Assembly: GCA_004794785.1 (NCBI GenBank)
Contig: SJOL01003030.1
Span: forward strand, 25,198 to 89,197
Length of the DNA: 64,000 bases
Direction: 5' to 3'
DNA from: Opisthorchis felineus
Taxonomy: Eukaryota; Platyhelminthes; Trematoda; Opisthorchiida; Opisthorchiidae
Position numbers and translations under genes: made by a program
In this document: positions 61,301 to 64,000 of the stretch, piece after piece
Numbering within the stretch: the stretch's first letter is position 1
Layout: each line of letters begins with the position of its first letter
Notes under the pieces: generated by a model
What the model was told of the DNA's origin: nothing
Database searches by the model: none
The model's input: the letters and a program-made list of their open reading frames with translations, nothing else

Positions 61301-63796
61301 AGTAGCTGTCTGACTCACCATCCATGCTATCTGTCACGCCGAACAGCGCCTAAAATGCAGGCAGATCTCGACTGCTTACCAAACTTGTTTAGCCCCGTCG
61401 ACTCGAGGTCAGGCGCGCGTCAGTGGGTGTGCACATGCATGTTGCCATCGGATGTAAGGCCACACTATTATCAGTTCGAGGCCAAAAAAAACACATGACA
61501 CACGCGAAATTGCTTGCACTACCGTTTCGAACCGTTTGACTCATCAAAGACAACAATTACCCTAAAGCATACTACACTACAACCAACAAGGTAATGGATC
61601 GACGAATTGGCGCTTGACGCAGACACCGTGGAAGCTGGGAGATGGGTTCCCACTTAAAAAGAACGGTTCCGCCGTGGCATGCTTTAGGGGCATAGCTGCT
61701 GTGCAACTAGAAAGAGACATGGGGAGTGAGATACTACCAGGCTGCCCAAGTCTAGACAGGGGCGATCGAAAAGCCAGGATTGGGTTCCCAGTATGAACCT
61801 GATCTCTCTCTCTCTCTCTTTCTCTCTCGATCTCCAGTTGGAGTAACGCTGGACACTTTGCAACGTATCATTTGACAAAAAGAAGTCTCCGTCCGTTGAA
61901 ATCAGAGACGATCATGTGCACCGAATGCTGCCTATACTACCACAGAAAACATTTCTAGGACCAATCCAGAAAGTTCGATACACACTCACGCGGTTCGGAA
62001 GAGAGAGCCAAGTTGTGGTGTCACGCAGATTGTATTATCAGTGTGTGGTTGACTCGTCTTAATAGTTTGCTTTTCACAAACAAGGTGTCGGCTGCGCGGA
62101 TACGAGTGAAACACGAGGCTGAAGTAGATGAGAGTGGGATAGCAACGACTGCAACAAGCACGCAGGATAGAGGTCAGGCGTTGAACAGCGGTCGCATCTG
62201 TGTCGGGCAAAGCTTGCAAGAGACGAACTGCTCCACGGATGTGCGAATGACAAGATGGTTGACGTAGCAGAACCTGAGCGAGGTCAGGTAGCCAAATGTT
62301 TGAACCACTTTCCAGATGCTACACAATACACAAAAAATGGAACCAGTGTGATAAGACATTTCAGGGGACAAACAAAAGGGTAGAAAGATGTGAGAACTAT
62401 TAGACCCGGACCTGGAGCACACAGGCAACGTCAATAGTTAGATCTGCCTGATTGGAGGGGGGTGCACTTCCGTGAGGTGGAGCATGGCTACCAACATGAG
62501 TCCAAACACTGATAGCCTGCTCTAAGAGATCACCTAGCTCGAGCACAGACGACCGGAGTGCGTTGGTTTTGGGAAGACGGCCGCAGTAGTCCATTATTGT
62601 AGCCAGTGGGACCGACATGGAGTGCTGGGGGGGGGAGAAGAAACAATACATGAAACAATACGGTCCGAATAAAAATGAAAACCACACCAAGTCAAGAAGA
62701 AGGTACTCACATTGGATACCACTATTTTGTCCACCTTTTCAGATTCGAGAAGCAACCGGAACAGGCGTGAAGCCTCCCGTATGGCGGACAGCTGTAGGCC
62801 AAGAGGCAGAGACGGTCGCCGACAAGTAGAGCACTCGTTCACAGAAGACGGTACCTCGGGTCTGGGTGCGATGAAATGATCCCACAAAATTGCTAAACGC
62901 TGGTTGATATGAGAAGGACGATCTTGACGGAATAGAAGACGCAACATCGTGCGAAGTTGGACGACGGTCTGGATGGGAATTGACAAAGAACACGCTGAGT
63001 GGATAGGATCGCGGACGGTGGAAAAAAGCTGTACCGAATACAACTTCTTGCAGCCACTATGGCAATTATGATATAGTGGGTGAAGTCTTTGTGGTGAGCA
63101 CCAATCAAAATGCTAACCGATAAGACGACAAGACGAATTCACTGCGAACCTTATTGCATTGACAGCCATCTTGTTTCTAATAAGGATAATTCTGAAAAAG
63201 GACAGACATTTGAACGACCTTCCCACGTGTAACTTTTCCATCTGTTCCTGACCGTGACAGAAGAAAAACGAGTATTTTGGAAGACAACATTTAGGGCTCC
63301 TTCCAGTTTGACAACGAAGGAAACCGACAAACTCACCATAAAAGGCACGGACTCCGAAAGATAGCTTAGGAGCTGTGACCCTCCAGTAGGGCAGTTAGCG
63401 AGCTCGTCTAGTAGTTGGACAATCGGTGATACACCAGAGCGCCAAAGATCAAGCAAACGAATGAGCTCCGTCGGCAGCAGTTTATGTTCGGGACCGGGTT
63501 TGACTATCCGGTTGAGCAATGCTGTTTTCTGTAAAGTGGGACGTGCAAAACGATTAGAATGAATGGCCGTCCGACTGGTAAGCCCAAAACGTTTATAGAG
63601 ACCCATGGGATATGATAGAATAATCAGAACTAAGTAGAATGGGAGTGCATGGAGAGGAAACGTTCTATCAAAGGTGAGAAATATGATAGTACATAATCAC
63701 AGAACACGCGCTACTGGCTCCTACTTTTTGTCACTTGGAGATTATCTCCTATCACATCTAGCAATGTAGTTTGCAAAACACATGAAAATTGGGCCT
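28002..63796 (-). CDS. HTT: Huntingtin, C-terminal part (24 exons, 5' end outside window)
   Basis: Huntingtin is a very large HEAT-repeat solenoid that acts as a cytoplasmic scaffold for vesicle transport, autophagy and cilia-linked processes, and in animals it is stabilised by HAP40. I joined 24 minus-strand exons: 63735-63796, 63337-63528, 62711-63046, 62412-62624, 62104-62318, 59773-59843, 57052-57206, 56466-56624, 55762-55931, 55144-55307, 54350-54724, 53848-54107, 46355-46412, 45872-46001, 44982-45340, 42826-43236, 42406-42737, 38211-38448, 36109-36374, 35882-36007, 33742-33940, 29194-29684, 28794-28957 and 28002-28311. All junctions agree in phase and give about 1,817 residues ending in TGA. 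Recognition rests on alignment by eye to remembered human HTT. The clearest landmarks are a [15 protein letters not shown] motif, an [20 protein letters not shown] motif and the C-terminal HEAT pairs. The first part of the protein lies to the right of the window. Confidence 0.93.
28794..28957 (-). CDS. HTT: Huntingtin penultimate exon
   Basis: Acceptor CCCTTTTACTTTCCAG and donor AGAGC|GTATCC, phase 0 to 2. It encodes [20 protein letters not shown] and [20 protein letters not shown]. These match human [20 protein letters not shown] and [20 protein letters not shown]. The donor was chosen by phase and because the joined protein then aligns to human without a gap. Confidence 0.95.
29194..29684 (-). 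CDS. HTT: Huntingtin exon (491 nt)
   Basis: Acceptor TTGATTGTTTTCAG and donor GCTCAG|GTAGGA, phase 1 to 0. After a long lineage-specific loop it encodes [20 protein letters not shown] and [20 protein letters not shown]. These match human [20 protein letters not shown] and [20 protein letters not shown]. Confidence 0.95.
30095..30275 (-). mobile_element. tRNA-derived SINE, family B
   Basis: Minus strand: CAGCTCAGTTGTTAAGGTACG (A-box region), GAACTTACTAACCGAAAGGTC, then a conserved tail with GTCCAGGCTTGGGCAACCTG and CAGCTGGGCACCGAAAGGGTG. Family copies are at 42040, 51120, 58255 and 61655. The B box here is degraded. Confidence 0.75.
31640..33320 (+). pseudogene. RTE/BovB-like retrotransposon, decayed endonuclease to RT start
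   Basis: Plus-strand fragments in RTE order: a Y.PTDC endonuclease block near 32130, DHNAISHLR and [16 protein letters not shown] near 32410-32510, VEYFEQQFS near 32970, and [20 protein letters not shown] plus ECTNHKGVS near 33190-33300. The last is the pre-catalytic block of RTE reverse transcriptases. Several stops are present. It lies inside a huntingtin intron, antisense to the gene. Confidence 0.8.
33443..33463. repeat. Palindromic motif copy 1
   Basis: ATCAGTGTCAACACTGAT, nearly self-complementary, with flanks (ACTGATGCTTCTGCATC) shared with the copies at 38756 and 46207. Confidence 0.6.
33742..33940 (-). CDS. HTT: Huntingtin exon
   Basis: Acceptor CATGGCCTTTTCAG and donor TTCAG|GTGAGT, phase 0 to 1. 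It encodes [20 protein letters not shown] followed by TCMYANAGR. These match human [20 protein letters not shown] and TCMYTGKEK. Confidence 0.93.
34530..34715 (+). mobile_element. SINE family C with hammerhead remnant
   Basis: Shares TCAGTACAGATGGACATC-like and GACGAAACAGCTAC blocks with the minus-strand copy at 60375-60550, whose head is clearly tRNA-like. A tRNA-like CGAATCCTCCC B-box region is at about 34600. Inside a huntingtin intron. Confidence 0.6.
34627..34657 (+). ncRNA. Hammerhead ribozyme, decayed copy (A9 lost)
   Basis: CUGAUG then GUCUU..AAGGAC (helix II, five pairs with one GU) and GAAAC. Position A9 of the core is missing, and the ACAGCUGU palindrome is shortened to ACAGCUAC. 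Confidence 0.5.
35882..36007 (-). CDS. HTT: Huntingtin exon (126 nt)
   Basis: Acceptor CATTTTTTCTTTAG and donor GAG|GTTAGT, phase 0 to 0; 42 codons. It encodes [20 protein letters not shown], matching human [20 protein letters not shown]. The longer open frame over it is in another phase. Confidence 0.88.
36109..36374 (-). CDS. HTT: Huntingtin exon
   Basis: Acceptor CATGACTTTCAG and donor ACACG|GTAAGC, phase 1 to 0. It encodes [20 protein letters not shown] and [12 protein letters not shown]. These match human [20 protein letters not shown] and SIIQMCGVMLSG very closely. There is no internal start codon in a long open frame, so simple ORF searches miss it. Confidence 0.95.
38211..38448 (-). 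CDS. HTT: Huntingtin exon
   Basis: Acceptor TTATGTTGTTTCAG and donor TTCG|GTGAGT, phase 0 to 1. It starts [19 protein letters not shown], in the place of human VISDYLLSNLKGIAHCVNI. It continues with a loop of about 50 residues that has no human counterpart. Confidence 0.87.
38756..38776. repeat. Palindromic motif copy 2
   Basis: CATCAGTGTTCAACACCGATG, one mismatch from a perfect 21-nt palindrome, flanked by TTATCGACAGCATGA as in the other copies. Confidence 0.6.
38984..39022 (-). ncRNA. Possible fourth hammerhead type, strongly decayed
   Basis: Minus strand reads CUAUAGA (for CUGANGA), a GGUUAACCCCGGUGUU segment, then CGAAACGUC. The GAAACGUC box with its ACGU palindrome is intact, and a flanking GGACAG can partly pair with the upstream UGUUCUCC. 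Two core bases are changed. Confidence 0.35.
39895..40220 (-). pseudogene. Penelope-like element, RT fragment with YVGD
   Basis: Open frame of 107 codons with [33 protein letters not shown] and [10 protein letters not shown]. This is the C-terminal palm of a Penelope-like reverse transcriptase (cf. YQQ..G..MGSPVSP and YVDDTF). The first catalytic Asp is Gly here, so the copy cannot be active. It lies in a huntingtin intron in the same orientation. Confidence 0.85.
40320..40540 (-). mobile_element. Hammerhead-bearing SINE-like repeat
   Basis: Minus-strand copy with the TTGACGGAAACTCGGGG block, the ribozyme, and the TTTTGACGGGAGACTCA block. It sits immediately upstream, in the same orientation, of the Penelope RT fragment at 39895-40220. 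Confidence 0.75.
40335..40377 (-). ncRNA. Hammerhead ribozyme with perfect helix I, two core lesions
   Basis: Helix I GCCUAC (40377-40372) pairs fully with GUGGGC (40340-40335). Helix II is GCCU/GGGC. Helix III is the palindrome ACCGGU, with cleavage after GUC. Lesions are U for C at core position 3 and GACA in place of GAAA. Confidence 0.75.
40763..41020 (-). mobile_element. tRNA-derived SINE, family A
   Basis: Second copy of the 18725 family: GGTGGAGTAGTGGTGACG A-box region and TGTGCAAACCCC B-box region. An inverted piece of the same family continues at 41140-41180. Confidence 0.7.
41461..41660 (+). mobile_element. Two broken pieces of the hammerhead-SINE family
   Basis: The first piece keeps CTACCTGATGAGCC with an intact CUGAUGA core but lacks the GAAAC box. 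The second (from about 41593) begins AACCGGTCGTGGGC, the helix III/I half, and runs into the ACCTTATGAGTATG..GTTACG end. Together they contain both halves of the ribozyme. Confidence 0.6.
42040..42230 (-). mobile_element. tRNA-derived SINE, family B, well preserved
   Basis: Minus strand CCTAGCTCAGCAGTTAAGAG (A box) and GTGGTTCGAAACT (B box), with the TCCGTGGTTCGA core like a real tRNA T-arm, then the family tail ending TAGCTGAACTGTTATT. Lies just downstream of a huntingtin exon. Confidence 0.85.
42406..42737 (-). CDS. HTT: Huntingtin exon
   Basis: Acceptor CCATTGCTTGCAG and donor TCACAG|GTAGGT, phase 1 to 0. It encodes [20 protein letters not shown], matching human [20 protein letters not shown], and [19 protein letters not shown], matching human [20 protein letters not shown]. 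Confidence 0.93.
42826..43236 (-). CDS. HTT: Huntingtin exon with SDLFTxxxQFE motif
   Basis: Acceptor ATTCTCTTCTTAG and donor GAGT|GTGAGT, phase 1 to 1. It encodes [14 protein letters not shown], then an extra serine-rich loop, then [20 protein letters not shown]. These match human CSQFLLELYSRWIL and [20 protein letters not shown]. This exon is the single best proof of the gene's identity. Confidence 0.95.
44190..44400 (+). mobile_element. Hammerhead-SINE family copy lacking the ribozyme
   Basis: Contains TTTTGACGGGAGACTCAACT, the AGACTCA..TGAGTCT imperfect palindrome at 44231-44257, CACCAGGCCAC and the CTTATGAGTAGTGTGTTACG end. The ribozyme segment is missing. Confidence 0.65.
44982..45340 (-). 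CDS. HTT: Huntingtin exon
   Basis: Acceptor TTACGTCTACAG after a pyrimidine-rich run; donor CCCT|GTACGT; phase 2 to 1. It begins [18 protein letters not shown], like human FGRKLSIIRGIVEQEIQ. Later [20 protein letters not shown] resembles human [20 protein letters not shown]. It ends SAPVSPSSP, like the human APAPSSPPTSP loop. Confidence 0.85.
45872..46001 (-). CDS. HTT: Huntingtin exon (both borders tentative)
   Basis: It encodes [20 protein letters not shown] and then [20 protein letters not shown]. It lies in the loop that in humans separates AMTVPVAGN from RFGRKLSII. Start at CAGGCAG (phase 1). An upstream CTCAG at 46012-46014 gives a phase 0 alternative. The only in-phase donor, CA|GTCGGA, is poor, so the exact end is doubtful. 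Confidence 0.55.
46207..46227. repeat. Palindromic motif copy 3 (perfect)
   Basis: A 21-nt perfect palindrome apart from its single central base (CATCAGTGTT-G-AACACTGATG). It lies between two huntingtin exons, in what I take to be a short intron. Confidence 0.7.
46355..46412 (-). CDS. HTT: Huntingtin exon (58 nt, isolated)
   Basis: It encodes [19 protein letters not shown], matching human QINVLAVQAITSLVLSAM. Acceptor CAACCAAG with phase 0 and donor TCAG|GTGTTG with phase 1, both fitting the neighbours. The acceptor lacks a strong pyrimidine tract. A CAG three bases from the chosen site would be out of phase with the previous exon. Confidence 0.62.
46770..47010 (+). mobile_element. Hammerhead-bearing SINE-like repeat, most complete copy
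   Basis: Runs from TTCTGACGGGAGACTCACCT through CGTTTATGATGTTC, ATAAGGTTGACGGAAACTCG, the ribozyme and TCTGCAACCTTATAAGTAGT to TATTACGACC. All blocks of the family are in order. In the 7.4 kb huntingtin intron. Confidence 0.75.
46926..46967 (+). ncRNA. Hammerhead ribozyme, one core lesion
   Basis: Core UUGAUGA at 46931-46937 (C3 is U). Helix II GCCC (46938-46941) with GGGC (46948-46951) and loop CAAGAA. Intact GAAA at 46952-46955. Helix III region ACCGAU for the palindrome ACCGGU. Cleavage after C46961. Helix I has three of the six family pairs left. Confidence 0.7.
49013..49034. repeat. (CA)n microsatellite
   Basis: About 10 CA units. Confidence 0.85.
51120..51310 (+). mobile_element. tRNA-derived SINE, family B, B box intact
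   Basis: GAACTTACTGACCGGAAGGT then GTGGTTCGAGCCC (B box 51180-51190), CTAGGCTTGGGCAACCTGAC and GGCAGCTGGGCACCGAAGGA, ending in ATT repeats (TTATATTATTATTT), which look like the 3' tail of a retroposed copy. Confidence 0.85.
53848..54107 (-). CDS. HTT: Huntingtin exon with WTxRxQFE motif
   Basis: Acceptor TTCTGTTCAAG and donor GTG|GTAAGT, phase 1 to 0. It encodes [20 protein letters not shown], matching human [20 protein letters not shown]. This is one of the most diagnostic huntingtin stretches. It ends in an acidic, proline-bearing loop ([12 protein letters not shown]) like human ESPPEEDTERTQ. Confidence 0.92.
54350..54724 (-). CDS. HTT: Huntingtin exon with lineage-specific extra sequence
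   Basis: Acceptor TTTCTCTTCACAG and donor ATCG|GTACGT, phase 1 to 1; 375 nt. The frame is open throughout and runs through [18 protein letters not shown] to [10 protein letters not shown]. Human HTT has only a few tens of residues between its flanking motifs, so most of this exon has no clear counterpart. It is accepted because of good splice sites and correct phase on both sides. Confidence 0.62.
55144..55307 (-). CDS. HTT: Huntingtin exon
   Basis: Acceptor AACCACCACAG and donor TTTG|GTGAGC, phase 2 to 1. It encodes [20 protein letters not shown] and [16 protein letters not shown]. These match human [20 protein letters not shown] and FLTPLLRNIIISLARL. Confidence 0.82.
55762..55931 (-). CDS. 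HTT: Huntingtin exon
   Basis: Acceptor TTGTCTTTCAG and donor AACAG|GTTGTT, phase 0 to 2. It encodes [20 protein letters not shown] and then [18 protein letters not shown]. It falls in the poorly conserved linker before human [14 protein letters not shown]. Another frame is also open over this stretch. The phase of both neighbours selects this one. Confidence 0.72.
56466..56624 (-). CDS. HTT: Huntingtin exon (start uncertain)
   Basis: It encodes [20 protein letters not shown] and continues [14 protein letters not shown], resembling human [20 protein letters not shown]. The phase 0 start needed by the previous exon is met by AAG at 56625-56627. A better-looking TAG acceptor at 56663-56665 would enter in phase 1 and clash. 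A third option, GAG with phase 2, would pair with the alternative donor of the previous exon. The donor AGT|GTGGAG is fair. Confidence 0.65.
57052..57206 (-). CDS. HTT: Huntingtin exon
   Basis: Acceptor GACTTTTCACAG and donor GAA|GTGAGC, phase 1 to 0. It encodes [20 protein letters not shown] and [10 protein letters not shown]. These match human [20 protein letters not shown] and LDCCCLALQL position by position. A second strong donor (CAG|GTGAAG) lies about 50 nt downstream and could be used alternatively. Confidence 0.85.
57207..59772 (-). other. Huntingtin intron
   Basis: No exon supported. Contains a SINE family B fragment at 58255-58340 and a G10-type homopolymer near 57762-57772. Confidence 0.6.
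58255..58340 (-). mobile_element. tRNA-derived SINE, family B, fragment
   Basis: Only the tRNA-like head is present: ACCTCAGCGATTAAGGCGCG, TTACTGACCGGAAAGTTCG, TGGTTAGATTCC. Confidence 0.65.
59773..59843 (-). CDS. HTT: Huntingtin exon (small, 71 nt)
   Basis: Acceptor CCAAAATAG after a long pyrimidine-rich stretch; donor TTCG|GTGAGT. Phase 2 to 1. It encodes [20 protein letters not shown], and joined to the next exon it aligns almost without gaps to human [20 protein letters not shown]. The longer open frame over this spot is in a different phase and is not the coding one. Confidence 0.8.
60375..60550 (-). mobile_element. SINE family C (tRNA-Ser/Leu-like head) with hammerhead
   Basis: Minus strand CGTGGCCGAACGGTTAAGTG is a classic type II tRNA A-box region, and GGATTCCAACGCC stands at the B-box position. 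Past it come the hammerhead and AGCATAGATTGGCTTCACTT. A short second piece (CCTGTAAGTGAAGTCAATCT) is at 60743-60765. Confidence 0.75.
60418..60450 (-). ncRNA. Hammerhead ribozyme, one core lesion, palindromic helix III
   Basis: Core CUCAUGA (G5 is C), GAAA intact (60429-60426), helix III the 8-nt palindrome ACAGCUGU, cleavage site GUA. Helix II (UUCCC..AGAU) is weakened. Confidence 0.6.
61655..61800 (-). mobile_element. tRNA-derived SINE, family B, fragment
   Basis: Minus strand GATCGCCCCTGTCTAGACTT then GGGCAGCCTG and CTCACTCCCCATGTCTC. Matches the body of the family; the tRNA head is eroded. Confidence 0.65.
61804..61829. repeat. (TC)n tract
   Basis: TC repeat with one interruption, adjoining the SINE end. 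Confidence 0.85.
62104..62318 (-). CDS. HTT: Huntingtin exon
   Basis: Acceptor TATTGTGTAG and donor TC|GTATCC, phase 0 in and phase 2 out, matching the next exon. It encodes [14 protein letters not shown] and [15 protein letters not shown], then [10 protein letters not shown]. The end resembles the human stretch running from REVTLARVSG to HHVFQ. The donor is not the strongest consensus. Confidence 0.7.
62412..62624 (-). CDS. HTT: Huntingtin exon
   Basis: The acceptor follows an unusual homopolymer tract (nine C on the coding strand, then AG). Donor CAG|GTCCGG. 71 codons, phase 0 to 0. It encodes helical sequence with [19 protein letters not shown], then a proline/serine-rich loop. Similarity to human HTT is low here. 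The call rests on the frame, phases and position. Confidence 0.72.
62711..63046 (-). CDS. HTT: Huntingtin exon, HEAT region
   Basis: Donor AAT|GTGAGT; 112 codons, phase 0 to 0. The acceptor is at GCAAG or, three bases later, at AAG. The translation [14 protein letters not shown]... through [14 protein letters not shown] aligns without gaps to human LKKTLQCLEGIHLSQSG... through RVLARMVDIL. An upstream TAG acceptor at 63057-63059 would break the phase with the previous exon and was not chosen. Confidence 0.82.
63337..63528 (-). CDS. HTT: Huntingtin exon, HEAT region
   Basis: Acceptor CACTTTACAG and donor ATG|GTGAGT; 64 codons, phase 0 at both ends. It encodes [20 protein letters not shown] followed by [12 protein letters not shown]. 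This aligns with human [20 protein letters not shown] and with the stretch ending NLSTPTM. Confidence 0.82.
63735..63796 (-). CDS. HTT: Huntingtin exon (first one seen in window)
   Basis: Short exon with an acceptor at GGCTAG and a donor CAA|GTGACA, entering in phase 1 and leaving in phase 0, which fits the next exon. It encodes [10 protein letters not shown] near its end and matches the region just before human LTWLIVNHIQDL. The open frame continues upstream through a pyrimidine-rich tract, so the true acceptor could be further out. This is the weakest of the 5' exons. Confidence 0.45.
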
Positions 63797-64000
63797 CTAG
63801 CCAAACAACAAGGGTGATGAGGGCAGCAGGAGAAAAAACAAAGTATCGCGAAGCAGAAAGCAAAGCATGTGCCGGCCTTTTTGGGGCGCTCAATGTTCGC
63901 ACAATGGAACTGAATTTTCGAAAGCTACGACGTGTCCTTGATGGACTAAAACGGGGACAAGCAATCGAGTTCAGAATACCAGTCCAAACTTTTGAGCCCC

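Larger units (their letters stand above)
59844..62103 (-). other. Huntingtin intron
   Basis: Holds a family C SINE (60375-60550), a family B SINE (61655-61800) and a (TC)n tract (61804-61829). The exons on both sides join in phase, so no further exon is needed, although human HTT has some extra residues at this point. Confidence 0.55.

Noticed and set aside
1..64000. CRISPR arrays, bacterial operons, rRNA
   Set aside because: No direct-repeat arrays, Shine-Dalgarno-led gene strings or rRNA signatures; the window is eukaryotic.

Overview
This looks like nuclear DNA of a flatworm, most likely a digenean trematode. The reasons are long introns with GT..AG borders, many decayed non-LTR (RTE/BovB-like) and Penelope-like retroelements, tRNA-derived SINEs, hammerhead-ribozyme-bearing repeats of the kind known from schistosomes and their relatives, and GC in the low to mid 40s judged by eye. 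The species cannot be fixed from the window.

The main gene is on the minus strand and fills the right-hand side: the 3' (C-terminal) part of huntingtin (HTT), running from beyond the right edge down to a stop codon at 28002-28004. I resolve 24 coding exons. Every splice junction agrees in reading phase, and many exons align to human huntingtin by eye, several without gaps. Together they encode about 1,800 residues, matching roughly the last 1,300 residues of the human protein, so the worm protein carries extra sequence. The N-terminus (and any polyglutamine) lies outside the window.

At the left, a second minus-strand coding unit (5790-6306) has an acceptor, a 170-codon open frame and a downstream AATAAA. 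It looks like the last exon of a helical protein I do not recognise. Elsewhere, and inside the huntingtin introns, most recognisable sequence is repeats: two RTE remnants, two Penelope-like reverse transcriptase remnants, three tRNA-like SINE families and an inverted-repeat element at 1573-2110.

The most interesting signal is a set of hammerhead ribozymes in at least three, probably four, distinct repeat families. In three of them the helix III strand is a self-complementary sequence of a different length (ACGU, ACCGGU, ACAGCUGU), which suggests ribozymes that work as dimers. Each local copy has a different lesion, as expected of decayed copies of an active ancestor. Several lie next to Penelope-like remnants or in tRNA-derived SINEs.

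Layout: 1-5600 repeats and unassigned DNA; 5680-6306 unknown gene end; 6360-27990 intergenic with SINE, Penelope and RTE remnants; 28002-63796 huntingtin with repeat-laden introns; 63797-64000 huntingtin intron.
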